This document shows positions 12,501 through 23,967 of a DNA stretch of 64,000 nucleotides, one piece after another. Source of the stretch: Cheilinus undulatus (Eukaryota > Chordata > Actinopteri > Labriformes > Labridae); assembly GCF_018320785.1 (NCBI RefSeq), contig NC_054867.1:19984855-20048854 (forward strand), read 5' to 3'. A program made the translations under genes and the position numbers. Each line of letters starts with the position of its first letter. Position 1 is the stretch's first letter. Under the pieces are notes generated by a model that made no database searches, was not told the origin of the DNA, and saw only the letters and a program-made list of their open reading frames with translations.

Positions 12501-13464
12501 TTGCTGATATTTCCATTTGGACTTCCTTTAAAACATTGTGCATCTGATCTGGCAAGTTTTTCTACAAATTACCTTGAAAATGATAAGGCTGTTTAAATAT
12601 CTAAGTCAATGATTAGAGCCTGTCCGCTAAAATAAAGAGACACCTATAATTTGGCTAAGGGTTTCCTATTTAAAATGGCATAAATGTCAACAATTAGGTT
12701 AGTTTGATGCATTGCTCATTCAGACTATACCGCTGACATTTCTGTTCTGGACCAATACCCGAGTAAAACGAGTGTTAAGTTGTCAAGTTGTTTGAGCTGT
12801 AGATGCAGGGTCCGCTACCACGCCAATGACAGACACGTTTTTAACTTATTATATCCGGTTGACGATTTCATGATTTACAGTAGGATTAAGTTGGCCGAAT
12901 GACGCGTGTGAAGTGTTTGAATCAACGTGAGTGGATGTGTGCAAACCTCCAGAACCAAAATACACCTTTGGCCCTACAGTAAAAAATAACACTCACCTTC
13001 TCTGCACAAACGCATGGCTTCTCGATTTTTCCCGAAGTCTTTGAAACTTTCTTCCGATTCAGCACCTGAAAACGAAGCGATCCGACACACAGACAAATAA
13101 ATAGTTGCACTTGCTTGCCTACCCGTGCTGTAGCTACCAGTAGCGTTTCTTCATATTACACCAAAAACTGCATGCAATCGGCCAAAAAAAGGACAGGACT
13201 GGCAACTGCCGCGCTCTACCTCGCTTCCTCGCGCACATTCGGGGCGCTGGGGAACTCACCGTCGTTGCCGTGGAGTTTGGCGGCGTCGACCCAGTTGCTC
13301 CAAGGCTGTCCCAGCATTATTTCTGGACTAGGCAATGATCTCCGCTCCGCAACAGTCGCCATTGCTGTGGAGCCTTCTCCCCGCTGGATCTGCTGCTGCT
13401 TCAGCTGCTGCCTGGCCGCTCGGCGCTGCTCCCCCCTGACGTCATCCTCGGCCCTTTCCGACAT
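3409..13464 (-). CDS. atxn7: Ataxin-7 (SAGA complex subunit), N-terminal coding exons, partial
   Basis: ATXN7 anchors the deubiquitinase module to the SAGA co-activator in the nucleus. Three coding exons join in frame on the minus strand: 13464-13260 (ATG at 13464), 13065-12997 and 3513-3409. All have AG acceptors and GT donors (GTGAGT, GTGAGT, GTAAGT). The translation begins [20 protein letters not shown] and contains [20 protein letters not shown], then [18 protein letters not shown], then [18 protein letters not shown] followed by [17 protein letters not shown]. These match the start of vertebrate ataxin-7. The last piece holds the CxxC half of the N-terminal zinc-binding motif; its remaining ligand should lie in the next exon, which I do not see in the window. 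The glutamine region is short and interrupted (RQQLKQQQ), unlike the human tract. The exon with the ATG is preceded by an acceptor at 13474-13473, so a 5' non-coding exon lies upstream. Intron 2 is about 9.5 kb. I am confident of identity; the 3' part of the gene is off the left edge. Confidence 0.93.
4310..5050. repeat. Unclassified dispersed repeat
   Basis: The stretch holds repeated phrases such as TGCTGATACCGATACCCAAC, AATGGCTGATACTGATATTC and ACTGGCCGATGAATCTGCGC. These are typical of old non-autonomous DNA transposons in fish. Weakly similar text occurs near 10.78-11.05 kb and 18.9-18.96 kb. I see no clear ends and no coding capacity. Confidence 0.35.
5371..6601 (+). mobile_element. Tc1-like transposon with long terminal inverted repeats, defective
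   Basis: The left (about 5372-5610) and right (about 6350-6600) ends are inverted copies of each other over more than 200 bp; both include the block reading GTGGGATGAGCAG on one strand. Between them a plus-strand transposase relic is readable: [20 protein letters not shown] and [16 protein letters not shown] (Tc1 helix-turn-helix and GRPR-like hook) at about 5757-5920. It then jumps to a C-terminal [10 protein letters not shown]-like catalytic end at about 6045-6075. The central catalytic part is missing, so it cannot transpose itself. The same family recurs at 50.34-50.51 and 54.52-55.61 kb. It lies within atxn7 intron 2. Confidence 0.75.
7370..7716. mobile_element. Short Tc1/mariner-derived element (CACTTTATTAGGTACAC ends)
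   Basis: The left end reads CACTTTATTAGGTACAC at 7374 and the right end reads GTACCTAATAAAGTGGCCAG, its inverse. A relic of the DDE transposase C-terminus (SLDLNPID) lies at about 7500-7525, followed by a frame beginning [16 protein letters not shown] at 7532. At about 340 bp it is a deletion derivative without a functional transposase. Confidence 0.65.
9050..9475. other. CpG-bearing and purine-rich block inside atxn7 intron 2
   Basis: About 9055-9140 contains several CpGs, and about 9230-9470 is strongly purine-rich on the plus strand (GGAGAAAGGAAG, GAGAGAGTGAGC). It stands out from the AT-rich intron. The open frames across it are low-complexity and not convincing as proteins. It could be an alternative promoter or first exon, or a conserved non-coding element. 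Confidence 0.3.
9600..12900. other. Intronic sequence, nothing recognised
   Basis: This is part of atxn7 intron 2. Short open frames on both strands have no recognisable domains. A weak similarity to the 4.3-5.0 kb repeat is seen around 10.78-11.05 kb. No RNA gene or coding exon was identified. Confidence 0.4.
12997..13065 (-). CDS. atxn7: atxn7 second coding exon (69 bp)
   Basis: The acceptor TTTTCAG precedes 13065 and the donor GTGAGT follows 12997. With the split codon from the previous exon it reads [20 protein letters not shown] then LCRE, matching the conserved ataxin-7 segment just before the MPIFGQCP motif. Its phase (one base carried over on each side) fits both neighbouring exons. 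Confidence 0.92.
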
Positions 13465-13472
13465 TCTTTCCG
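13260..13472 (-). CDS. atxn7: atxn7 first coding exon
   Basis: This exon starts after a pyrimidine-rich stretch ending in TTGTAG, has eight 5'-UTR bases, then ATG. It ends in GAC G with donor GTGAGT at 13259. It codes for the acidic/arginine start, a short Q-rich segment and the conserved [20 protein letters not shown] motif. The surrounding 13.0-13.56 kb is unusually GC- and CpG-rich for this window, so an additional internal promoter is possible. Confidence 0.9.
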
Positions 13473-14049
13473 CTACAATGTAACAACACAAGAGTCAGCG
13501 TTGGTCGCGCTCGGGATAGGAGGACTTTTTCACTGATTGACACGGGCAAACGCGTGTTGTTACACCGTACCCGCCCTCAAAAAAGAAAAAAAAGGTGTGT
13601 GTGGCCACTTTGACAAGCAACAAGTACAGAGCTTTAACAACATATGACATACACAGCAGTGACAGCCTGTTTATCTGACGGTTTACGGCTTCATGGCGAG
13701 TTAGCTTAACCTGGTGGATAATTTTGAACCTAGCGTGTCAATATGGCATAAGCTTGTACACTACATGCTTTTGTTTGACCTTAGTTTTCACTAATTAACA
13801 AAGTTCCATTAAATTCACATATCGGCATTAAGCATTACATATTTAAAACAAGTGTACAACGAAATAGAGTTGTCCCACTCTTCATAATGTTACATTATTT
13901 ATTTGTATTTAATCTGCAAAAGGGCTAATAGTATATCACTTAATTACAGCCTCCTTGCTGAATCCCATCACAGTTGTCGATTTTTTTTATTTTGCATAAT
14001 TCTGCAATAAATAAAATGCATATAAATGTTTTACATGCCACTTCATAAA

Positions 14050-14110
14050 TCATTGGTTCTCAGCTTGTAGGTTGGGACCCAAAAGTGGGTCGCAAAGCTC
14101 TTTTTGTGAA
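14050..14110. mobile_element. hAT-like MITE end fragment
   Basis: The text TTGGTTCTCAGCTTGTAGG and GGGACCCAAAAGTGGGTCGC closely matches the start of the complete element at 17265-17898. The matching right end was not found nearby, so this is a truncated or decayed copy. Confidence 0.5.
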
Positions 14111-15309
14111 TGTGTGCCATGAAAAAAGCATGGTAGAAATTCTGTACACAGAAGCCTTAAATGGACAGAGGGTAAAATCATACCTGTATTTTTTTAGGTT
14201 CTATGATTAATGTCCCTGGGAAGCGGTAAAAAAAATCTTTATTTTAGACTTGTTGTATGACAGGCCACTGTGTTATGAACCATCAGGTCGAATTTCAGTC
14301 AGAGCTCAGCTGCTTGGCAGAGAGAAAGCAAAAGGTGGAGGACAAAATATTTTGTTTTCCGGTACAAATGCCTCGTTATGATAATTTTAATTATCCGTAG
14401 TCCACTGTGGCTGTTACATTTGGGAAAATTACCTCACAATAAACATAAACGCAGCCTATAGCTGGCTGTCAACTTTTAATGAAGGCAGTGACATCAGCTA
14501 ACAACAGACTGTACAGAGATGAACTGCTCAGATTTCATATTGTTGTGGAGTTGGGGGGCCGGGTAATTCCCCATCAAGGTGATGTCATGTGCTCATATTT
14601 TTGCCCTGCCCAAATCAAACCAAGCCAGGAAAGAGGGGAACAGCTTTCCGATGGTCTAAATCCAAAATTCATTCACCTGTAGATCTCAGTGTTCTCACAT
14701 TTACAGTAGCCTTATTCTAACCTACCTCGTGTGTTTGGTCACAAAGTTTGGATTTCACTTTACAGGGACTTTAAGATTAAATTTCAGAATTTCTCTCAAT
14801 CTTTCTTCTGATTTATCTCCTTTTCGTTTAATAACACTGCTATTTTTCTCAATATAATAAGGAAATTCCTCAAGAAATTAAAAAATTTCCATGGAGTAAA
14901 AGAAAAAGGAGTAAAATAAGATGTATGCATGCATGTCATTCTGCAACATGTGCTTTTAAGCATGTTTGTTTTGTCTTATCACTTTGTTTAAAATCTATTG
15001 TTTCCATTCTGGTTCTAAAATTGTTACTGAGTATATTTAAGTGGTTGAATGTTTTCAAAAAACCTGGTCACGATTTCCCTTAAGGTGGCCGTGATGGGTC
15101 CCGATGTCTGACCAGTTGACAAACACCGTCTTAAATTAAAGAAGACATCCAGAAGAGGCTGACATGAAACAGGATGCTGCTGGAAGAATATGCATGTATA
15201 ACATTTTAATGGAAAAAATATCATAACATACAGTAACTTACCACTGGAACCAATGTGACACTTAGAGATGAGGAAAAAAATAGCCACCCTGTCTTTTTGT
15301 AAACTATTT

Positions 15310-16690
15310 CCCAAGTGATGTTAAACAGAGAAAGGAATTTTCAGCATTAAAGCTTTTCTAAACATCTTAGTTTTATTTTGGATGCTTTCACTATTTCATT
15401 TGCACAGAGAAACCAAACTAGTTCACAAAAACCAAAAAGTACCACGGTCTAAATTATTAGCGCCCCTGATGCTAACAGTCAGTTGTGTCTCCTTTTTCCT
15501 GGTTAACAGCCTGCAGTTGTCTGCTGTAGTTTTTAACAAGTCTCTGACACGTCTCCTGAGGAATCCCAGCCAATTCTTCATTCAAGCTCCTCCAGTTCAC
15601 CCCACAGATATTTAATGGGAAAATCAAGGCTTTGTGCAGGCCAGTCAGTAAGGTTCACTTTGGTCTTCTGAAGGCAGTTCTTCACCAGGGGCTACATATG
15701 TTTTGAGTCGTTGTTGTGTTGGGTGACAAAGCGACAGCCCAGACCCAGTTTTGCTGCCGACTACTTCAAGTTTTCTTTCAAAAACTCCACATATCCTTCT
15801 TTCTTCATTCCTTCCACCTTTACAAGATTCCTAGTTCCAGACGCACTGAAGCATCTTCAAAGCATAATACTCCTCCACCATGTTTCGCTGTGGGGATGGT
15901 GTTCTTTGGGTTATACTAGCCTCCCTTCTTCCTCCAAACATAAGCAACACCTATATGGCCAAAGAGCTCTAGTTTGATCCAATCTAACCAAAGGACACGC
16001 TTTCAGTATTCATAATCCTTCTCCAGGTTGTCCTTAGTATACTTCGGTCTAAGGTTGTCCTTAGTAAACCTCTCAGTCCATTCCTGTGCAGGGCTATAGT
16101 GATGGTCTTCTTTGGGACTACAATTCCAGACTTGGCTAAATCATTCTCTAGTGTCTTTCAGCTGTACTGGGGTCTGTAGACACATCTCTCACTAGTTTTC
16201 TTTACAGAGTCTTTGAAATCTTACTCTTCCTACCTCTGCCAGGCTTGCTCTGGACTGTGTGGCTCTCTTTGAATTTCTTCATGATAATTCTCACTCCAGT
16301 TCTTGACTCTTGGAAACGCTGTGATAACTTTTTATAGCCGCCTACTGCTTTTGTGTGCATCAACAATTCTTTTTCTCAAGTCTAAACTGATTTCTTTAGT
16401 TTTAAACCATGATGCTTTCTCAAATGACAGCTCAAACCCTTACTGAAGTTTTTACACTGCGTTAATAAGAACATAACCCTCAGTAAAACACATCATTGCA
16501 CAACAGTGGTTGGAACAACAAAAAAGGTCCATTCTAAAGTGGTCAAATAATTTTGGCCATGGTAGTTTTTGGACGAATACTTTTGTTTCTCTGTGAAAGT
16601 TAAAAATAAAAGCATCCAAAATAATTCTAGGATGTTTGAAAAAGCTGTGTTAAAAATTCCTTTCTCTGTTTAACAGCACTTTGGAAATAC
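15310..16690 (-). mobile_element. Tc1-like transposon, decayed transposase on minus strand
   Basis: The ends are long inverted repeats: the left has GTTAAACAGAGAAAGGAATT at 15320 and the right has its inverse near 16660-16675, extending roughly 100 bp inward. On the minus strand from about 16409 a degraded transposase is readable: an N-terminus like KEISLDLRKRIVDAHKS, then the paired-like helix-turn-helix region, with in-frame stops and frameshifts. At about 1.4 kb it has the usual Tc1 length. A G-homopolymer lies just outside, at about 16714-16731. It sits in the atxn7 first intron. Confidence 0.75.
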
Positions 16691-17264
16691 TTTAAAGAAA
16701 TATAATTTTCATGGGGGGGGGGGGGGGGGGGTAATGATTCTGTTCTGTTGGTATTTAATTGTTTGTGTATTTTTACCTTGATATGAAGCCAAACACAAAG
16801 TTATGGACACATCACTGTTGTTTGGCCTTATATTAACACAAGCTCAATGTTGCATTTATTACTGTTCAATGAAATTTCCAAAAAGCATAAAACAATTTGA
16901 TTTATGACCAGTATTATGAAAACATTTTCCAGTGGTTGCTAAGTGTCCCGATAATAAAAGACAGTTATGCACAACATAGGTGTCTTTACTTTCACTTTCA
17001 AAATGAACTGTTTGTGATCAACAAAATTCACGTTCAACTGACAAAAGCTGGGAAGGAAGAAAAGAAATAGTGGTTTACCAAAAACATTAAGCATAAATTC
17101 TGATTAATCCTGCAGTTATTTAAAACACAAATGAACTGTAAAAATGGCATCATCATTTCTGGACCTCATCTCAAGATTTTCCGTGAAGTTTTAGAGAATG
17201 ACAAATAGATGGATAACGTGCCTTTTCTTCTCTTCTATTTCAACTTGGATGATAATCTTTAGAC

Positions 17265-17898
17265 CAGTGGTTCTCAACTGGTGTGTCAGGACCCAAAAGT
17301 GGGTGGCAAGTTTGTCTAGGGGTCTTATAAGTGCTTAAGTTCCATTGTTTAAAAATTAAATTTTTTTCCGCGAAGTATTCAGGAATTTTCATTTGAATTT
17401 ACCCAAACTCAGGGGGATTTTTAAGGAAAGGTAAGTAATTTTCCCAAAAAGGTTAAGGAGTTTTGCCAAATATTTTTTTGGGGTCCTTAGGGATGTATCC
17501 TCTTCATTTTAAGAAAATTTCCACAAGGAACAAGAGACTTTAAGGACTTCTTTTTTCAGAAACTCTCAGCAATCTTCTTCAAAAATATTTCAGGAATTTT
17601 CAAGGGAAGCATGAGGACATTTTTGAATAAAGTTTTTAGGATTTAACTGAGATTTTCCCAGGAATGTTCAGGAATCTTTTAGAATGCTCTCTAGGATTTT
17701 TTATTCTGTATTCATTCTAATGTATGTCTTATTTTCATCAGTCGTTTTGTTCTGTCACAGTTTCATATAGGATCCAAACAGCACCATGTTTTATTAAATA
17801 AATCCAAACGATTGACAAATACATCAGAAATTTATGTCATGATCTGTTATTGTAGAACCTGTGGTGGGTCCCGAGGCTGGACCAGTTAAGAACCACTG
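17265..17898. mobile_element. hAT-like MITE with perfect 8-bp target duplication
   Basis: The element starts CAGTGGTTCTCAAC and ends GTTAAGAACCACTG, 14-bp inverted ends with one mismatch. It is flanked on both sides by the identical octamer CTTTAGAC (17257-17264 and 17899-17906). An 8-bp duplication and CAGTG-type ends are characteristic of the hAT superfamily. Its interior is 634 bp of AT-rich sequence without a transposase, so it was moved in trans. Confidence 0.85.
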
Positions 17899-17949
17899 CT
17901 TTAGACACAACCGGCTTTCAGTTTGACAGAAAACAGGGACAGTTTAGGC

Positions 17950-20900
17950 AGCTTTAACAGTTCTTTTTTTCTTGCTGTTTTCTGGTATCAATGAATGGCA
18001 GAAGCAAATGAATGAATCATTAAGAACCTTGAGCAAAACTGACCTTGGTCTTCTGTGTCTTTAGACTTAGTTTAGTAATATCTGCAGGATTAGCTACTAG
18101 TATTTGAATTAAAAATGTTTCATTTCTTTTCCTTTCATATGCACACCCTTTATGACACACTGCTCCTATGTATCAGTGTTTTAAATAGATTGCCACTCCA
18201 CAATCGATACAGAATATCAGGCTGCGTAGGTCAGAAAGCAGTCTGTGCAATAAAAAAAACAATTGTTAATACAGAAAAACTCTGGAAATAGCATCCAACA
18301 CATCACTATCAAAACAAGTGACCGGCCTTGGTGTTTTCTTCTGGAAAAAAAAAGCAGTTCACCATACTGTGAGCAAACAGTTGATTTGACAAATAATAAT
18401 CTATGAATGTGAGGCTCTTCTACAGTGTAATTGTTGTAAACACAAAACTGCTCATTGTCATACTTCACTTAAAAGGAGACTTTCCAGAGGCATGCACTGC
18501 AGATTGTTACACATCTTGATGAGTAATTTCCCCATTCAGCCCAGTACTACAAATTAGAAGAGTCTGGGGTTGACATTCTTGGTTAAAGTTTTTCAGTTTT
18601 TCCTTCTTTTTTAGTTTCATGTATGAAACACTAATCCTTGATAAAAGCCTCACCAGCATAGATATGCACTTTAATCTCTTTATGTGGGGATATTTTAAAG
18701 ATATTACATTTCACAAAAAGTTATTTGTAAATCACAAAAAGTCCAATAAAGTCTGTATGATAACATACACCTCACCTGCAACCCAACAAACAAAATTTAT
18801 CCTCACTATTAAACTACCACGAAGAGTTGTCCCAAAACCCTTAAATGAAAACATATTCAATCACACTACATGAAGGGAACTGAGGGAACTAAATGAATTA
18901 GGAGTGCATGATATTACTGGCATGATTTGGTATTGGCAGATGCTAATATTTCTGCCTCATCTCTTTAACCTATGTTCTACTGAGTGATGTTTCAGGTCTG
19001 AAGTACAGCTAGTTTAATTTTGAAGCTGGAGAAGAACATGATTTTTGCTTTATTTCAAGAAATGTGTAAGAATCGTCTGAAAACATGTTGCTTAGTTAGG
19101 AGAACTGATTTTAATTCAAAATGATATGCTCCATAAAAGTAAATGTTTATGTATAGTGCACTGCAGAGCTCTCCCTGTTGTTACAGTACTGTTGGTAGCT
19201 CTCAAAAAAGGCATATAAAGCTTGGCTTTGCTACAACTGTAGCAAATTTTACATTTAAAGCACATGTAATTCAAAGAAGTAACTTTAATTTTTTATGATT
19301 GAATGTCTTTATTCAAGAAAGACTACATCTAGCATTTACTGTAGAAAAAAAAAATTGTTTTTCTTGTTTCTAAAATAAACTGACAGTCACATTAAAATGA
19401 ACAGGTCAATTATAGAACAGGAGACTTGATGCCCTTTACTCTGAAAAAGTTGATTATAAGTTCGTATTGATATCAGCAATTAAATAATTTATAAAAATCT
19501 AAAATGTGTTTCTGGGAACCAATAAAAATGCATCTTTAGAAAATGAGAGGGATGTCTGTTTACTGTTTTGTTAAAAAATTACACACTCAAATCTGACATG
19601 TTTCTATTTTCTTGTATATGTAACATCAGTCTTTATATAACACTAGTAAAAATAAAATGATACTGGTATCCTTCAATACCATGGCAAAAATTGGAGTCCT
19701 ACGCACCAAATAATGGATCTTTTTTGCATTTCATGATCTGAAACTGAAACTACACCTTCAGATTTTTCAGAACTGAGACATTCCCAATGTCCATGCAGAT
19801 TAGAAAGTCTAAAGGAATTTGCTAGCAACAATTGTTACATTCCACTCCAACACACCTGTCTTTTGAATTGTAATTAAACTTTTCTGGCCATGCCTTGGGT
19901 ACTGTTCAATACTATTGACCTATAACATATCAGAGATGATACTGTTGTACTGTACATGATACTGAAAAGCAATGAAATGTAAAAAGTTGTGACAACCTTA
20001 GTAGCATAAGAAAGCCCTATCCAACAATTTATGATAATCACATAGGCAACTGCAAAATAGAGACGTGATCAGCTGAGTGTAAAGTAGTGAGTCCCTTACC
20101 TTAGCAAAAAAAGAAAAAAAGGAACTTAATTGTAGCCCTATCAGCCGATCCTCATCAGTTTGGGTGATCGCTGACGGCCACACACACTGGAGAGGAAGTC
20201 TGGAATCACACACAAGTTTATACACACATTGAGAGGAGATGAGTTAGAATCAGCTTCTTTATGTTCTATTTTATTTGCCTTGAATGGATAATGTGAATAT
20301 ATAATACTCCGACGAGAGAGCTCTAAAGCTAGGTCTTTCGTGAAAACCCTCCTCCATGCGGTGCTCCAATCTATTGAGTACCATCCCTAAACATCCTGTC
20401 CACTCCCTAAGTAATACTTTCCTAAGACTGAGACCATAAAATTCAAGCACTGCTGCAATCTTGCACCAATGCAAGATACACCGTTAGTCTGGATTTATTC
20501 CGATAAGAAAATAATCCACTTAAAAGAGCAAAATCCAAAGTCATATTGAAAAAGTCATGTCCAAATTCATGGTAACTGATGAGTTAAAAGGCTTACTTTG
20601 TATTTTTAAACATTCATAACACTAAACTTTTATACTGACTGCCATAACAATTTTAGCCTAACTAGCAAAAGGTCACTCCAAACCGATCTGTCTTCTTGAG
20701 ATTTTGACGCCAAATAGTTTTGACTTTTTTTCCCCTTTATGACAACAGAAATATAAAGATGTTATTCTTTTGCAAGCAAAGCAACTTGCTGATAACAATT
20801 TATTATTCAAATCATTAAAAACAGCTAGCAGAGTAAACAACAAACATTTATAATCGTCCACTAAAGAATAAAAAAAGTGCACACTGCATGTCAAAAATCA

Positions 20901-21700
20901 AACCCATAGCAGTCAATCAGGACTGCTGAATGGTGGCATTACTGTACGTTAGTGCATGATGATAATGTCCTTGTATCCTGTATATTTTTGTCCATACTTC
21001 ACCTTTACCTTCAGCTAGTAAGTGGGCGGGTGAAAATATTGTGGTTTAATATAACATCACAATACTAGCGTGAAGTGGTGAGGAAAAACTACCAAATATA
21101 ATATATTTTAAACACAATATCACATAGCATCAACTGATATTGACATAGTAACCTCTAGTATGCAGATTACTTGTTAAACTGAATAATAATGCCCAGCCAT
21201 TGCTTGAAACAAGTTATCTGGATTAAAGAATTATGCTAAAAAAAATTAGATGATCATATTACAATTTGATTGCACTGAAGTCAGCAAGACACCATATTAA
21301 ATTTCCATCCTGCCATAATTAAAAACTTTTTAAAAGAAGTGTCACGTTGACATCAGAGTAAATGTATTGTAATAAGTATGTCATAATTTTCCCATTTGTA
21401 CCGGTATATTTCAATAAACACATCAGTACTCGTGGCTTAGGCTAAACTCATCAGTGATTTGGGCTAAATAAAACCGACATATGATTGCCATTGTTGGCAT
21501 AATAGGATATTAAGTCATTTTTCTAGAATAAAGTAACTTCCCATTGAAAGCAGATTGCAACTTTACTGGACAACTCAGTTAGCTTGCTTACATTAGCTAG
21601 CAGATACCAACAGGCAGCTGTTTCATTGGCTAGCGATACTCCCACCTCTACTAAACATTAATCACACTAACGTTTATTAACTTTTTCCCTGAAAATTTGA
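17950..21700. other. AT-rich intronic sequence, nothing recognised
   Basis: This lies between the hAT MITE and the presumed atxn7 promoter. I see no coding exon, no RNA gene and no complete mobile element. A repeat-like phrase occurs at about 18.9 kb. Confidence 0.4.
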
Positions 21701-21965
21701 AAAGAAATTTGACAATTAACGGTGTATACCATATGAGTGCGCGGGAACCTGTGTATCAGGTGTTGTGTCGTGAAATGAAGCTCCTTGCAGTGTGAGTCAG
21801 TGACTGGTACAAACGTTACTAGAGAGCAGCGGTGGCTACATTAGCCTGCTAGCTGAAGCCTGTAGCCAGCCATGACTAGCGTTAGCGAGGGAAGCTGGCA
21901 GAAGCCTGACAGCACAGCAGAAGTCATTAGCAGTCGTCATCGGTCGACAAAAACTTCACTCTTAC

Positions 21966-22180
21966 CCAGGCTCTCGCTGAAGTAGACGAAGACGTGACCC
22001 CAGGCAGACACAAATGAACTGGATGCACCGGGCAAAAGAGACAGAAGACGGTGGTAAAGAGCGAGTGCAGTGCTTAGCCTCTGTGGAGGTCTTCACCTGG
22101 TGCTTCCATGTCTGTTTACCAGACTGCATTCTGGGACAGAGACGTCACTGCGCCAGGACGCACGCACATTCTAATGACTT
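21966..22180 (-). promoter_or_regulatory. Probable promoter and non-coding first exon of atxn7
   Basis: Read on the minus strand, a strong splice donor (TGG then GTAAGAGT) sits at 21965, and the first coding exon of atxn7 opens with an acceptor but no start of transcription. Upstream there is a CpG-bearing stretch with a CRE-like site (GACGTCAC at 22141-22148) and a ZNF143-like site (GCATTCTGGGA at 22126-22136). This is the pattern of a housekeeping promoter with a short untranslated exon. The 5' boundary is a guess, and no transcript is visible from sequence alone. It could instead be a bidirectional or unrelated promoter. Confidence 0.45.
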
Positions 22181-23214
22181 AAAGCGGCTTCTCCATAATC
22201 AAGGTATTTCTGGTCTCATATTTTCACTCAGATATAACGTCAGAGACTGGAAAGCTTGGTGACGAGCACTTCACTGCATGCATGTCATTTTTAATTAAAA
22301 TAAAGTTAAAGATGAACTTGAAACACTTACTACTGTCTGTGTATTACTGTGTGATATCTCTCTCACCAGAGTGAGAGCCAGTTGTTTTAAGAGAACCAAC
22401 ACATCAACTAGGACTGCAACTGAACTGCACTGAAGGGCCCCCACACCCCAGCAAAAGGGCTGCGTATTAACCACAGGTGTGAAGCCAACACTGGGTGTTG
22501 GTAAAGGGCAGTATGCTGCAGCACAGCAGAGAGATCATGAAGATCCTTCCAGGACTATTATTAAATAAAAATAAGGAGCTTGTTGCAGTTTGTATATGAG
22601 CTAATGCTGGCTGTCAACATTAGGTGGCAGTATGAAAAAGGAAGATGCTGGTATGAAAAACTGATCAGGTCAGGACTGTTATCTTTTTATTGTGCACTTT
22701 ATAGGAGATTGGACATTTTAAGTAGGAGGACCTATCAGATTCTTACAGTAGGTGGCACTAAATCAAAACAATTAAATCAACATTTAAATGTGTAAAAAGT
22801 AAGACCTTGATCACAAGTGTTAAATTTGAATAAAATCCTACGATTCATGTCAGAGTTAAGCCAACGTTCTGTCTGAAATGGCAAGATATTGAAATGCTCA
22901 CCATTTAGAGAGCAGTAAGGCGTTCTCCAATGAAACATGGCAGAGTTGTTGAAAAATATTGAGGTCTTTATTTCAAAATCTAAGCTTGTTAGGCCCGAAC
23001 CGAGTAAGAGGAATTAACAAATGGCCTCAGCATGTCACTTCCTTTAATCATTAAGGGGGGCTATGAAGAGATATCAACATGTAGGCATGTTCATCCTTAG
23101 ACAATTAATACATCAGTTTATTGAAAAAAACAATAAAAATGCAATGCAATCCATCATGATAATTCATAAAAACTTATTTGTAAAATGGACCAAATGGACT
23201 TTTTGGCCTAAATG

Positions 23215-23967
23215 CAAGGCACTATGTGTTGCAGAGAAACTAACACTGCACATCACCCTAAACACACCATCCCCACCGTGAAACATGGGGGTGGCAGCAT
23301 CATGCTGTGGGGACGTTTTCTTCAGCCAGGACAGGGAGGCTGGTCAGAGTTGATAGCAAAATGGATGGAGCCAAATACAGGGCAATCTTGGAGGAAAACC
23401 TGTTAGAAAAGACTTGTGACTGGGGTGGAGGTTCATCTTCCAGCAGGACAACAACAGTAAACATACAGCCAGAGCTACACTGGAATGGTTGGTTAAGATT
23501 GAAGCATATTCATACGTTAGAATGGCCCAGTCAAAGTCCAGACCTAAATCCCATTGAGAATCTGTGGCAAGACTTGAAAATTGCTGCTCACAGACGCTCT
23601 CCATCAAATTTGACTAAGCTTGAGCTATTTTGCAAAGAGGAATAAGCAAAAATTTCAGTCTCTAGATATGCAAAGTTGGTAGAGACATACCCCAAAAGAC
23701 CAGCAGCAGTAATTGCAGCAAAGGTGGCTCCACAAAGTATTGACTCCAGGGGGGCTAAATACTTTTGCATACCACACTTGACAGATTTTCATTTGTAAAA
23801 AAAAAATGTTAAAGTCATGTATAATTTTCCTTCCACTTCACAATTATGCACCACTTTGTGTTGGTCTATTGCATGAAATCCCAATAAAATATATTTACAT
23901 TTGTGGTTGTAACACGAAGACATGTGGAGAAATTCAAGGGGTATAAATACTTTTTCAAGCCACTGTA
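23215..23967 (+). mobile_element. Tc1-like transposon, 3' half with transposase C-terminus
   Basis: The plus strand encodes a broken DDE transposase C-terminal half: [12 protein letters not shown] at about 23285-23320, then [18 protein letters not shown] near 23530-23580 carrying the catalytic D and E, with a frameshift between. It ends with AATACTTTTTCAAGCCACTG TA at 23967, a Tc1 terminus. The N-terminal half and left end are absent. Its right end abuts a reverse-transcriptase fragment. Confidence 0.75.
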
